Position numbers and translations under genes: made by a program. A stretch of 37,180 nucleotides of DNA. Origin: a virus. The stretch covers positions 1 through 37,180 of the IMG/VR virus record IMGVR_UViG_3300045303_000020; one strand, written 5' to 3'. The notes under the pieces were generated by a model. It was not told where the DNA came from, searched no databases, and saw only the letters and a list, made by a program, of their open reading frames with translations. Positions 21,099 to 29,484 of this stretch are shown here, one piece after another; position 1 is the stretch's first letter; every line of letters starts with the position of its first letter.

Positions 21099-22003
21099 GC
21101 GTCATCCCGCTGACCAAACGCCGGCCGGGGATCCTCGACGCGGCGGCGATGACGCTGGAAACCGGCGCCCTCTGGAAGCGCGGTGGACTGCCGCGGGGAC
21201 AGTCGAGCGGGTGGGCCGGCCTCGACGATTTCTACACCGTCCTGCCGGGCCAGTGGACCGTCATCACCGGGATGCCGGGCGGCGGGAAATCCGAGTTCCT
21301 CGACGCCCTGCTGGTCAACCTCGCCGAGGCCGATCCGACGTGGGAATTCGCCATCTACTCGCCCGAGAATTGCCCGCCGTCGACCCACCTTGCCAAGCTG
21401 CTCGAGAAGGTCGTCCGCAAGCCGTTTGGCCTCGGCCCGACCGAGCGCATGACGTTCAACGACGTCTGCAGCGGCGCCGCCTGGATCCACGAGCACTTCT
21501 TCTGGCTCGAGCCCGACCTCAAAACCCCCGACGAGCTGATCGCGACCGGGCTCGCCTACCGCAACGAAGGCCGGAAGTTCGGCATCGTGCTCGACCCGTG
21601 GAATACCCTCGATCACCAGCGCGGGACGATGAACGAAACCGACTACGTGTCGTTCATCCTCACCGAGGTCACCAAGCTCGCGCGCGCCGCCAATGCCCAC
21701 GTCTGGCTCGTCGTCCACCCGGCGAAGATCCAGAAAACCCGCGACGGCGTACGGCCGGTCCCGACCCCCTCCGACATCTCCGGCTCGGCGCATTGGTACA
21801 ACAAGGCCGACAACATTATCACCGTCCACCGCGACCAGACGCAGGGCCAGGACGTCGAGATCCACGTCCAGAAGGTGCGCTTCAAGCACTGCGGACGGGT
21901 CGGGCTCGCCATGCTCAAGTACGACCGCATCACGGGCCGGTTCTTCGAGTTCCCCAACGGCGTGCCGGGTGAGCTGTACGCCGATCCCGAGCGGCGCTCG
22001 TGA
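21095..22003 (+). CDS. DnaB/Twinkle-type helicase ATPase domain, 302 aa
   Basis: Walker A is GMPGGGKS (residues 59-66, Lys65), Walker B FGIVLDPWNTL (Asp167), and a VVHPAK segment matches motif H3/H4 of hexameric helicases. The order is as in the C-terminal domain of DnaB or Twinkle. The N-terminal primase or DnaB N-domain is missing, so it is a stand-alone ATPase domain, probably loaded by the preceding initiator. The gene starts with GTG 21095 in a GTGA overlap. Confidence 0.87.
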   Translation: MSVIPLTKRRPGILDAAAMTLETGALWKRGGLPRGQSSGWAGLDDFYTVLPGQWTVITGMPGGGKSEFLDALLVNLAEADPTWEFAIYSPENCPPSTHLAKLLEKVVRKPFGLGPTERMTFNDVCSGAAWIHEHFFWLEPDLKTPDELIATGLAYRNEGRKFGIVLDPWNTLDHQRGTMNETDYVSFILTEVTKLARAANAHVWLVVHPAKIQKTRDGVRPVPTPSDISGSAHWYNKADNIITVHRDQTQGQDVEIHVQKVRFKHCGRVGLAMLKYDRITGRFFEFPNGVPGELYADPERRS

Positions 22004-22278
22004 CCAATGCTGCCACTCCCCGCACCCCGCGGCGCCGCAACCGCAAGGTCGCCCTCTACACCCTCTGCGCCGAACTCGCCGCCTGCAACGTCAACGCCGC
22101 CCACATCGCCGCCCTCCTCGGCAGCCACAAGGGCTACGTCACCCGCGTCATGACCGAACTCGGCCTGCACCGCAAACGCAAGGATCACTCCGCCAACGAC
22201 GCCTACAAGCGCCTCCCCCCCGACGTCTGCGAGCGCATCGAGGCGTTCCGCAAGCGTACTGAGTCTCCAAAGTGTTGA
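22000..22278 (+). CDS. Small basic HTH-like protein, 92 aa
   Basis: The start is GTG 22000 (GTGA overlap). A basic N-terminus (TPRRRNRK) leads to a helix-turn-helix-like unit (NVNAAHIAALLGSHKGYVTR). It is the last gene of the right operon before a 52-nt gap. Its position suggests a late-gene regulator or a terminase-linked DNA-binding factor. The family is not recognised. Confidence 0.62.
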   Translation: MTNAATPRTPRRRNRKVALYTLCAELAACNVNAAHIAALLGSHKGYVTRVMTELGLHRKRKDHSANDAYKRLPPDVCERIEAFRKRTESPKC

Positions 22279-22307
22279 GCAAAACCCTTGACGAATCAGT
22301 ACGCTTG
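22251..22307. repeat. Perfect 12-bp inverted repeat between early and late modules
   Basis: CAAGCGTACTGA (22251-22262) and TCAGTACGCTTG (22296-22307) are exact inverse copies around a 33-nt spacer. The left arm overlaps the end of the previous gene, and the right arm overlaps the spacer of a candidate promoter. It could be an operator pair, an RNA hairpin, or part of a terminase recognition site. It has no T-run of a simple terminator. Confidence 0.6.
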
Positions 22308-22317
22308 AAGGTTAAAC
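22288..22317 (+). promoter_or_regulatory. Possible late-module promoter
   Basis: TTGACG (22288-22293) and TTAAAC (22312-22317) are 18 bp apart, just before the terminase genes. The -35 is as in PL and PR; the -10 matches the consensus poorly, as expected for a promoter that needs an activator. The right arm of the inverted repeat is in the spacer. Confidence 0.35.
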
Positions 22318-22330
22318 AAGGATTTCCATA

Positions 22331-22597
22331 GTGGCGAAGATCGGTCGACCCAAGGGCAGCCCCAACAAGCGCACGCTGGCGACGAACGCCAAGTTCGCCC
22401 GGTCGGGCCTGCTGCCGCTCGAATTCCTGCTGATGCGCATGCGCGATCCGAAGCTCGACGAGAAGGACCGCGTGTACGCCGCGGTCAGCGCCGCGCCCTA
22501 CATGCACGCCAGGCTGACGTCGATCGACGCCAAGGTCAGCGGCGACATCATCATCGAGGTCGTCCGCTTTGGCGAAAAAAACCGTCAGGCTGCCTAA
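22331..22597 (+). CDS. Probable terminase small subunit or DNA-binding packaging protein, 88 aa
   Basis: The basic N-terminus (KIGRPKGSPNKRT) is an AT-hook-like DNA-binding segment common at the start of phage small terminase-like proteins. A LPLEFLLMRMRDPKLD segment and APYMHARL recur in that group. GTG 22331 is preceded by AAGGA. The position directly before the large terminase supports the role in recognising DNA for packaging. The protein is shorter than most small terminases, so it may be only part of the function. Confidence 0.65.
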   Translation: MAKIGRPKGSPNKRTLATNAKFARSGLLPLEFLLMRMRDPKLDEKDRVYAAVSAAPYMHARLTSIDAKVSGDIIIEVVRFGEKNRQAA

Positions 22598-23954
22598 TGG
22601 CTGGCGCCCGCGGGATTATCAACTTCCCTCGTGGCAATACCTCGAGGACGGCGGCAAGCGTGCGCTGCTGTTCTGGCACCGGCGGGCCGGCAAAGACGAC
22701 GTCGGGATGCATTGGGCAGCCTGCAGCGCGTTCCTACGCGTCGGGACGTACTGGCACATGCTTCCCGAGGCCAGCCAGGCCCGCAAGGCGATCTGGGACG
22801 CCATTAATCCTCATAGCGGGATCAGACGTATCGACGAAGCCTTCCCTCACGACATTCGCGAGATTACTCGCGAGAATGAGATGTTCATCCGCTTCCGCAA
22901 TGGCTCAACCTGGCAAGTCGTCGGATCGGACAACTACAACTCGCTGGTTGGATCGCCTCCCGTGGGTGTCGTGAGTTCCGAGCACGCACTGTCGAATCCC
23001 GCGGCATGGGCGTACCTCAGACCCATATTTCGCGAGAATCACGGCTGGTTTCTCGGCATCACCACGCCCCGCGGCAAGAATCACGCATACGAGATGTACC
23101 GCGCGCACACCGATGATCCCGAATGGTTCACGCAAGTGCTGCCGGCCACGCAAACCGGCGTGTTCAATGCGCAGGAGCTTGCCGCCGAGCGCGAGGAGTA
23201 CTGCGCCGAGTACGGCGAAGACCATGGCGCGGCGCTGTTCGAGCAGGAGTACTACTGCTCCTTCGAGGCGGCGATTCTCGGCAGCTACTACGCCGGCGAG
23301 CTGGCAAAGGCTCGCGCGGATGGCCGGATTGGTGCCTATCCGTGGATCGAATCGTTGCCGGTGTTCGTTGGCGGCGATCTTGGTCGGCAGGATTCGACGG
23401 CGCTGTGGTTCTGGCAGATCGTAGGTGGCGCGCCGCGGTTCATCGACTATCACGAGAGCAACACCCGCGACGTGCCGTTCTACGTGGAATTGTTACGCGA
23501 CAAGCCGTACCGCTACGCTGCGCCGCCGCTGTGGCTGCCGCACGACGCGCGGGCGGAAACCCTTGCATCGCCGCGGTCGGTGCAGCGACAGTTTCGCGAC
23601 GCTGGGTTCGCCAATCGCATCGTGCCGTCGAAGGATATGCAGGACGGGATCCAGGCCGCGCGCGCGACGCTGCGCATCTGCACGATCGACGATGAGCACT
23701 GCGCCGGCGGGCTCGAGGCGCTGCTCGAGTACCGGCGGATGTGGGACGACGAGCGGCGCGTGTTCAGCAACACGCCGTTGCACAACTGGGCGAGCAATGG
23801 CGCTGACGGATTCCGCTATGCGTCGATCGCCTGGCGCATCGATCAGAAGCCCGCGGTGCCCGAGCCGGCGGTGTGGGCGCTCGAGGCCGGGGTGCGCGCG
23901 CCGACGTTTGACTACGTGCGCAGTGTCGTTGCGCGCCGAAGGAATCAGCTATGA
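22569..23954 (+). CDS. terL: Terminase large subunit, 461 aa
   Basis: This is the DNA packaging motor. Walker A is seen in LLFWHRRAGKDD (Lys42). The Walker B-like segment VGVVSSEHALSN keeps the catalytic Glu138 but has Ser where Asp is usual. The C-terminal nuclease domain begins with VGGDLGRQDSTALWFW, where the Asp residues bind metal. The start is TTG 22569, 29 nt inside the previous gene; other starts would lose the N-terminal RLPNGWRPRDYQ segment. The end overlaps the portal start by ATGA. Confidence 0.92.
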   Translation: MAKKTVRLPNGWRPRDYQLPSWQYLEDGGKRALLFWHRRAGKDDVGMHWAACSAFLRVGTYWHMLPEASQARKAIWDAINPHSGIRRIDEAFPHDIREITRENEMFIRFRNGSTWQVVGSDNYNSLVGSPPVGVVSSEHALSNPAAWAYLRPIFRENHGWFLGITTPRGKNHAYEMYRAHTDDPEWFTQVLPATQTGVFNAQELAAEREEYCAEYGEDHGAALFEQEYYCSFEAAILGSYYAGELAKARADGRIGAYPWIESLPVFVGGDLGRQDSTALWFWQIVGGAPRFIDYHESNTRDVPFYVELLRDKPYRYAAPPLWLPHDARAETLASPRSVQRQFRDAGFANRIVPSKDMQDGIQAARATLRICTIDDEHCAGGLEALLEYRRMWDDERRVFSNTPLHNWASNGADGFRYASIAWRIDQKPAVPEPAVWALEAGVRAPTFDYVRSVVARRRNQL

Positions 23955-26431
23955 GCGACGTACAGGACGCCGGCACCCTGGTCGAGCCGAAGGATGCAGG
24001 GACCGGTGCCGCGGGCGTGGTTCGCCGCTGGCTGACGGAACTCGAACTCGCCGGCAAGTCGGAGAAGACCTGGCGCGAGCGCGCCGACAAAGTCGTCATG
24101 CGTTACCGCGGCGACGGCCGGGCCGACGCCGATCGCCAGCAGTCGCGGCCGGATGCCTACAACATCCTCTATGCCAACGTGCAGACGCTGCAACCGATCC
24201 TCTACAACTCGACGCCCGAGCCAGTGGTCGAGCGGCGGTTCAAGGACTCGGACCCGATTGCGAAGGCTGCGGGCGAGGTGCTGCGCCGGGCGATCAAGTA
24301 CACGGTGTCGTGTCAGGACTTCGACGAGGTGATGCTGCTCGCGGTGCAGGACTATCTGCTGCCGGGGCGCTCGGTGGTATCGGTCAAGTACGTGCCGACG
24401 ACGGCAAAGGGGGATGAGGGGTATGACGATGACGCTGACAACGAAAAGCCGGCCGGAATGGATGTCGCCGGCACTGCACAGCAGCCTGCAACGAATGGAG
24501 CGGGCGCTGCATATGGCAGCGCTGCAGGAGCAACGCCAAGGGGATCCGGCAGTGGCGCTGGTGTTGGGGCGATTGGACCGGGCGCTGCATCTGGAATTGG
24601 CAGCGAGTCGGGCGATGCGAATCTCGACGCGAACGCGCGCACCGACGAGGTCGTCTACGAAGAGATTCGCTTCGACCTGACGCCGTGGAAGTCATTCCGC
24701 CGCGGGCCGGGGCGCACGTGGCAGGACGTGCCGTGGATCGCCTTCGAGCTGGAGTTGACGCGCGAGGCGTGCGTCGACCTGTTCGGCAGCGAAATCGGCA
24801 ATGCGGTCCCGCTGCAGTCGATGGAGTCGGACGACAAGAACCAGAAGGAGGCGCTCGACAAGGAAACGGCGTTCAAGCGGGCGAAGGTGTGGCAGATCTG
24901 GGACAAGGCCGAGCGGCGCTGCCTGTACGTGTGTCCCGACTACAAGGACAAGCCCTGCAAGACCGTAGACGACGCGTACAACCTGAGCGGTTTCTTCAAC
25001 GTGCCGCGGCCGATGTATGCGGTCGAGACGTCGGACAGCCTGGTGCCGGTGTCCGAGTTCACGATTTATCAGTCGCTCGCCGACGAGGCCGAGACGCTGA
25101 CCAACCGCATGTCGCGGATTGCGCGGGCGATTCGGGTGCGTGGTGGCTATGCGGCGGGCTTGCCGGAGATCGGGCGGATCCTCGAGTCGGAGGAAAACGA
25201 GCTGGTGCCGGTCGCGAATGCGGACGTGTGGGCGGATAACGGCGGGCTGAACAACGCGATCTGGTTGTGGCCGCTCGACAAGCTCCTGCAAGCGTACGAA
25301 GGGCTGCAGGCGCAGCGCGAGCTGGTCAAGCAGTCGATTTACGAGATTCTCGGGCTGTCGGACATCATGCGCGGGGCGACGGATCCGCAGGAGACAGCGA
25401 CGGCGCAGGGGATCAAGAGTCGCTGGGGGTCGCTACGGACGCGGCGGCGGCAGTCGGAGGTGCAGCGGTTCTGCCGCGACTTGATGCGGATTGCCGGGGA
25501 GTTGATCGCGGAGAAGTTCAGCGCGGAGACGCTGGCGATGATGACTGGGCTGTGGTTTCCGACGGCGCAGGAGAAGCAGTACGTCCAGGCGACCATGCAA
25601 CAGTACCAGCAGCGGGCGCAGATGGCCCAGCAGCAGCCGCAGGGGCCACCGCCGGGGCCACCCCAGCCCGGCCAGCCGCCGCAGGCGCCAGCGCCCCAGC
25701 AACCGCCTCCGCCGCAGATCCCGCCCGAGGTGCAGCAGCAGGCGCAGCAGATGCTCTCGTTGCCGACGTGGGAGGACATCGTCGGGTTCCTGCGCAACGA
25801 CTCGACGCGGCACTTTCGCGTCGACATCCAGACCGACAGCACGATCGCGCTGCAGGACTCGGAGGATCAGGCCGACTACGCGAAGATGATCGCGGGGGTC
25901 ACGCAACTGTTCACGGCTCTCACACCGGCGGTGCAGGAGGGGATTCTGCCGTTCGACGCGGCGAAGTCGATGATGTCGGGGCTGGCGCGCAAGTTCCGCA
26001 TGGGCTACGAGATCGAGGATCAGATCGGGCAGATGAAGGCGCCACCGCCGAAAGACCCGATGCAGGATCCGCGGGTGTTGGCGGCGAAGGCCGCGGCGGA
26101 GGCGAAGGCGCAGACGACGATGCAGATCGAGCAGGCGAAGGCGCAGGCGACGGTGCAGGCGGAGCAGGCGCGTACGCAGGCCGACGTGGCGATCCAGCAG
26201 CACAAGACGCAGACGCAGGCGCAGCTCTCGGCGCAGAAGAATCAGCTCGAGGCGATGGGCAAGCGGATGGAGATGCTGCCGGCGATCATCATCCAGCATC
26301 TGAAGAACGTCGGCGCGATCACGGTGGCCGAGATCAATGCCGGAGTCGACATCGGGCAGGCGGTGCTCGATCACGAACTCGCGGCATCCGAACAGCAGGC
26401 GGCAGCGAACGGCGGCGCGGTGCCGCAATAA
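23951..26431 (+). CDS. Portal protein, 826 aa
   Basis: Length, place after the terminase and segments such as ETLTNRMSRIARAIR, LLQAYEGLQAQRELVKQSIY and GATDPQETATAQGIKSRWGS identify a P22-like podovirus portal. It forms the dodecameric DNA gate. Two low-complexity inserts stand out: a Gly/Ala/Asp-rich stretch at about residues 153-230, and a Gln/Pro-rich stretch at about 545-600. The C-terminal 150 residues are a long Gln/Ala/Lys coiled coil (QTTMQIEQAKAQATVQAEQA), as in the barrel of P22-type portals. Confidence 0.9.
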   Translation: MSDVQDAGTLVEPKDAGTGAAGVVRRWLTELELAGKSEKTWRERADKVVMRYRGDGRADADRQQSRPDAYNILYANVQTLQPILYNSTPEPVVERRFKDSDPIAKAAGEVLRRAIKYTVSCQDFDEVMLLAVQDYLLPGRSVVSVKYVPTTAKGDEGYDDDADNEKPAGMDVAGTAQQPATNGAGAAYGSAAGATPRGSGSGAGVGAIGPGAASGIGSESGDANLDANARTDEVVYEEIRFDLTPWKSFRRGPGRTWQDVPWIAFELELTREACVDLFGSEIGNAVPLQSMESDDKNQKEALDKETAFKRAKVWQIWDKAERRCLYVCPDYKDKPCKTVDDAYNLSGFFNVPRPMYAVETSDSLVPVSEFTIYQSLADEAETLTNRMSRIARAIRVRGGYAAGLPEIGRILESEENELVPVANADVWADNGGLNNAIWLWPLDKLLQAYEGLQAQRELVKQSIYEILGLSDIMRGATDPQETATAQGIKSRWGSLRTRRRQSEVQRFCRDLMRIAGELIAEKFSAETLAMMTGLWFPTAQEKQYVQATMQQYQQRAQMAQQQPQGPPPGPPQPGQPPQAPAPQQPPPPQIPPEVQQQAQQMLSLPTWEDIVGFLRNDSTRHFRVDIQTDSTIALQDSEDQADYAKMIAGVTQLFTALTPAVQEGILPFDAAKSMMSGLARKFRMGYEIEDQIGQMKAPPPKDPMQDPRVLAAKAAAEAKAQTTMQIEQAKAQATVQAEQARTQADVAIQQHKTQTQAQLSAQKNQLEAMGKRMEMLPAIIIQHLKNVGAITVAEINAGVDIGQAVLDHELAASEQQAAANGGAVPQ

Positions 26432-26445
26432 CTCAGGAGACGGCA

Positions 26446-26967
26446 ATGACGACCAAGAGCAGGGCACGGTACGGTGACGACGATGCATCGGGCAGGGAAG
26501 TCGGCATGCCGCCGACGGTGATGTCGCTGGCGCCGACCGAAGGACCGGACGGCACCGAGGTAACGGTCGAGGGCGGCGGGTTTCAAACGCAGGGCGACAA
26601 TTCCAAGGTGACGGTCGGCACGGCGGACGCGACGATCGTGTCGTGGGACGACGGCAAGGTGGTCGTCACCGCAGTGAAGGGGCAGAACGTGCTCGACGCG
26701 CCGCTCGCCGTGCATCTGCACACCGACGACGAGCAGGACGTCAACTGCGGGGCGTTCACGTTCACGGCCGGGACGGTGGTCGAGCCGGTGGAGGATCAGA
26801 CGGTTGCGCTGGAAGTGACCAATAGCGGAGACGCTGCGGTCGGCCTGTTTCTCATCGTATTCGGCCCGGACGGGATCATGCAGGAGAGCCTGCTCAATGA
26901 GATTCAGCCGAAGGAGTCGCTGGCGGTGAAAGCGCTGCCGGGGGTGGTGCGCTTCAAGGTGTTATAG
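26446..26967 (+). CDS. IPT/TIG-domain virion protein, 173 aa
   Basis: ATG 26446 follows an AGGAG site. After a charged N-terminus, the segment PTVMSLAPTEGPDGTEVTVE, then GFQTQGDNSKVTVGTADATI and VVTAVKG, is an IPT/TIG immunoglobulin-like domain (about residues 24-105). A second beta-rich part (VALEVTNSGDAAVGLFLIVF) follows. Ig-like domains are common decorations on capsids and tails. Being next to the portal gene suggests a head or connector decoration. Confidence 0.7.
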   Translation: MTTKSRARYGDDDASGREVGMPPTVMSLAPTEGPDGTEVTVEGGGFQTQGDNSKVTVGTADATIVSWDDGKVVVTAVKGQNVLDAPLAVHLHTDDEQDVNCGAFTFTAGTVVEPVEDQTVALEVTNSGDAAVGLFLIVFGPDGIMQESLLNEIQPKESLAVKALPGVVRFKVL

Positions 26968-27038
26968 GCGACTTTTTCCGCACTGGGTGCCCAAAAGGTG
27001 CTTGCTGTAGCAATGACTTAGCTATTCAATGCCTCTGC

Positions 27039-27398
27039 ATGAGGCGCACGTTTCGCTACGACCCTCACCTCGGCCAACTGGTCGAGGTTTCCCATTGTGC
27101 GGAGCGCGTCGCGCCTGACGTTCTCAACGATCTTCCCGCTTATACGTCGCCGATCGATGGGCGCGTAGTCGATGGCCGCGCGCAGCGTCGTGAAGACTTG
27201 CAGCGCGCGGGTTGTCGGCCCTACGACGCCGGCGAGCGTGCGCAACAGGAGCAGCGTCTCGTGCATGAGGACGCGGCGCTCACTCGCAGCATCGATGCGA
27301 CGGTCGACCAGTGGTTCGCCACGAATCCGTCGCGCAATCACGAATTGCTTGAGCAGGCGATCCGCGCCGGCGTCGACGTTCGCTACGAGAGGCGGTAG
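27039..27398 (+). CDS. Conserved phage protein before scaffold, 119 aa
   Basis: The segments MRRTFRYDPHLGQLVEV, AYTSPIDGRVVDGRAQRRED and LQRAGCRPYD match a small protein that lies between portal and scaffold in many podoviruses. Function is unknown. The ATG lies in the loop of a GCCTC-tgcat-GAGGC hairpin and has no strong ribosome site, which may limit its translation. The stop is adjacent to the scaffold ATG. Confidence 0.75.
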   Translation: MRRTFRYDPHLGQLVEVSHCAERVAPDVLNDLPAYTSPIDGRVVDGRAQRREDLQRAGCRPYDAGERAQQEQRLVHEDAALTRSIDATVDQWFATNPSRNHELLEQAIRAGVDVRYERR

Positions 27399-28475
27399 AT
27401 GGCTGATGACCTGATGGACGCGAATGCGGCAGCGAGTGACGTTGCCGACGCGCCCGCCGATGCGCCGGTCGAGAAGTCGATCGACGACACGCTCAACGAA
27501 ACCTATGCCGCCATCGTTGCGGAGCCGGAGACGACCGAACAGCAGCGCGCCGAGCGTGCTCGCGACGAGGCTGGCCGGTTTGCAAAGGCTGATGCTGCCC
27601 GGCCGGCAGCCGCGCCTGGCGCCGCTGGTGCTGCGCCTGCTGCTGGTGCGCCTGCCGCGGCTCAATTCGTCGATCAGGGCCCGCCGGCGGCGTGGAAGCC
27701 CGTTGCGAAAGCGGAATGGAACAAGCTGTCGCCTGAGGCGAAGGCGGATGTGTATCGCCGCGAGCAGGCGTTTTTCGATGGCATAGGACAGTACCAGGCC
27801 AAGGCGCAGATCGCCGATGGCCTGCTGCAAACGATTCAGCCGTACCAGTCCGTCATGGCGGCGATCGGGAAGGACATCCCGAGCGCGCTCAATGAGGTGC
27901 TGCGCACGGCAGCGGTCCTGCACGTCGGTTCGCCGGCGCAAAAGGCCGCAACCCTTCAAGGGTTAGCGCAAGCGTTCGGGGTCGATCTGAGTCAGTTCGC
28001 CGGCAACACCGGTGTGGCTGATCAATTTCGCGATCCGATCGTCGATCAGCTCAACAGCCGAATTGCGCAGCTCGAGGGGCACCTCGCGAACCAGCAGCGG
28101 ATGGCGCAGCACAGCGACCACCAGGCGGCAGCGGGTCAGATCATCGCGTTCCGCGACGATCCTGCGAACAGGTACTTTGCCGACGTGGCGGTGCAGATGG
28201 GCCAGCTAATCAACGCGGGCCTCGCGACCGACATCAAGGACGCCTATCAGAAGGCGTGCGAGCTGAATCCGCAAGTCAGGGCTGCGCTGGCAGCCGAACG
28301 GGGTCAGGCAGACGCAGCGAAGCAGGCCGCGGAGCGTGCGCGCCGGGTGAAGGATGCCCAGCGTGCCGGTTCGCTCGGCGTGCGCTCGAGCGTGCCGCCG
28401 GCGCCGGTTACTGCCAGCAAAGGCGGATGGGCGGACAGTATCGCGGGGTATTACGAGCAGATCGCCGGAGCGTGA
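27399..28475 (+). CDS. Scaffolding protein, 358 aa
   Basis: The protein is acidic and helical, with an Ala/Pro-rich linker at about residues 63-90 (ARPAAAPGAAGAAPAAGAPA), then a FDGIGQYQAKAQIADGLLQT segment and coiled-coil parts (IAQLEGHLANQQRMAQHSDH). The C-terminus is rich in basic residues before a final WADSIAGYYEQIAG. A long helical protein directly before the coat gene is the P22-type scaffold, which guides procapsid assembly and leaves or is cleaved. Confidence 0.85.
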   Translation: MADDLMDANAAASDVADAPADAPVEKSIDDTLNETYAAIVAEPETTEQQRAERARDEAGRFAKADAARPAAAPGAAGAAPAAGAPAAAQFVDQGPPAAWKPVAKAEWNKLSPEAKADVYRREQAFFDGIGQYQAKAQIADGLLQTIQPYQSVMAAIGKDIPSALNEVLRTAAVLHVGSPAQKAATLQGLAQAFGVDLSQFAGNTGVADQFRDPIVDQLNSRIAQLEGHLANQQRMAQHSDHQAAAGQIIAFRDDPANRYFADVAVQMGQLINAGLATDIKDAYQKACELNPQVRAALAAERGQADAAKQAAERARRVKDAQRAGSLGVRSSVPPAPVTASKGGWADSIAGYYEQIAGA

Positions 28476-28503
28476 CCATCCTACTCTGGACTAAAGGATC
28501 GTC

Positions 28504-29484
28504 ATGGCCTCTCCGAACAGTGTGTTCACGGAGCTGGTGTCGACCACGTTTCGCAACCACGCCAAGGAAATCAAGGACAACGTCAGCAAGAACAATGCGC
28601 TGCTGAGTCGGTTGAATTCCAAGGGGCGGAAGCGCGTCGAGGACGGCGGCCTCTCCATCGTTACGCCATTGGACTACGCCGCCAATGGGACATACCAACG
28701 TTATTCCGGCTTCGACGTGCTCAACGTGTCGGCGTCGGACGTGATCAGCGCCGCGGAGTTTTCGTGGAAGCAGATCGCGGTCAACGTCGTCGCCTCGGGC
28801 CTCGAACTGCGCAGCAACGCGGGTCCGCAGCGCATCATCAACCTCGTCAAAGCACGCATGAACAACGCCATTCGGACGTTCAAGAATGGCCTGTCCAACG
28901 ACGTGTATTCGGACGGCACGGCGACCAACCAGATCGGCGGCTTGCAGGCGATCGTGTCGGATGCGGGTACGGGCACGGTCGGCGGCATCGATTCAGGCAA
29001 TTTCCCGTTCTGGCGCAACCAGGTGCAAAGCGCAGCGGCGCCGATGCAGGGCGGCGGCGCAATTGTGCCGAGTGGGACCACGATCGAATCGCTGATGCTG
29101 CCGCTGTGGCTGGCGACGGTGCGCGGCGACGACAAGCCCGACCTGATCGCGTCGTCGAACGATTACTTCTCGTTCTTCGAGGTGTCGCAGACGTCGATCA
29201 AGCGCTACTCGAGCGAATCGGGCCCGACCGAGGGGAACGCGGGCTTCGTGAGCCTGAAATACAAGAACGCCGACGTGATCTTCGACGGCAACAGCGGAAT
29301 TCCCACGGCGCACATGTACTTCCTCAACACCGACTACCTCGAGTTGGTCGTGCATCGCGATGCCGACATGACCGAGGTGCCGGAGTTGCGGGCGGTCAAT
29401 CAGGATGCGGTGGTGATGCCGATCATCTGGCAGGGCAACCTGGTCGTCAGCAATCGGTCATTGCAAGGTGTCGTCAAGCCGTGA
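28504..29484 (+). CDS. Major capsid protein, 326 aa
   Basis: The gene lies after the scaffold with an AAAGGA site before ATG 28504. The sequence (FTELVSTTFRNHAKEIKDNV, then RVEDGGLSIVTPLDYAANGT and a VVMPIIWQGNLVVSNRSLQG end) matches podovirus coat proteins with an HK97-like fold. Composition is mixed alpha/beta with no low-complexity stretch. A homing-type HNH gene follows with a 4-nt GTGA overlap. Confidence 0.87.
   Translation: MASPNSVFTELVSTTFRNHAKEIKDNVSKNNALLSRLNSKGRKRVEDGGLSIVTPLDYAANGTYQRYSGFDVLNVSASDVISAAEFSWKQIAVNVVASGLELRSNAGPQRIINLVKARMNNAIRTFKNGLSNDVYSDGTATNQIGGLQAIVSDAGTGTVGGIDSGNFPFWRNQVQSAAAPMQGGGAIVPSGTTIESLMLPLWLATVRGDDKPDLIASSNDYFSFFEVSQTSIKRYSSESGPTEGNAGFVSLKYKNADVIFDGNSGIPTAHMYFLNTDYLELVVHRDADMTEVPELRAVNQDAVVMPIIWQGNLVVSNRSLQGVVKP

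Noticed and set aside
25267-26445. Long plus-strand frame overlapping the portal gene before the IPT/TIG gene
   Set aside because: Only the part from ATG 26446 has a ribosome site and sensible protein sequence; the rest is portal DNA read in another frame.
26968-27038. Gap after the IPT/TIG gene as a terminator
   Set aside because: Only short 5-bp inverted repeats and no T-run after them; nothing beyond a possible start-codon hairpin is supported.
27018-27959. 313-codon minus-strand frame opposite the scaffold
   Set aside because: Arg-rich shadow of plus-strand coding sequence, with no start signals.
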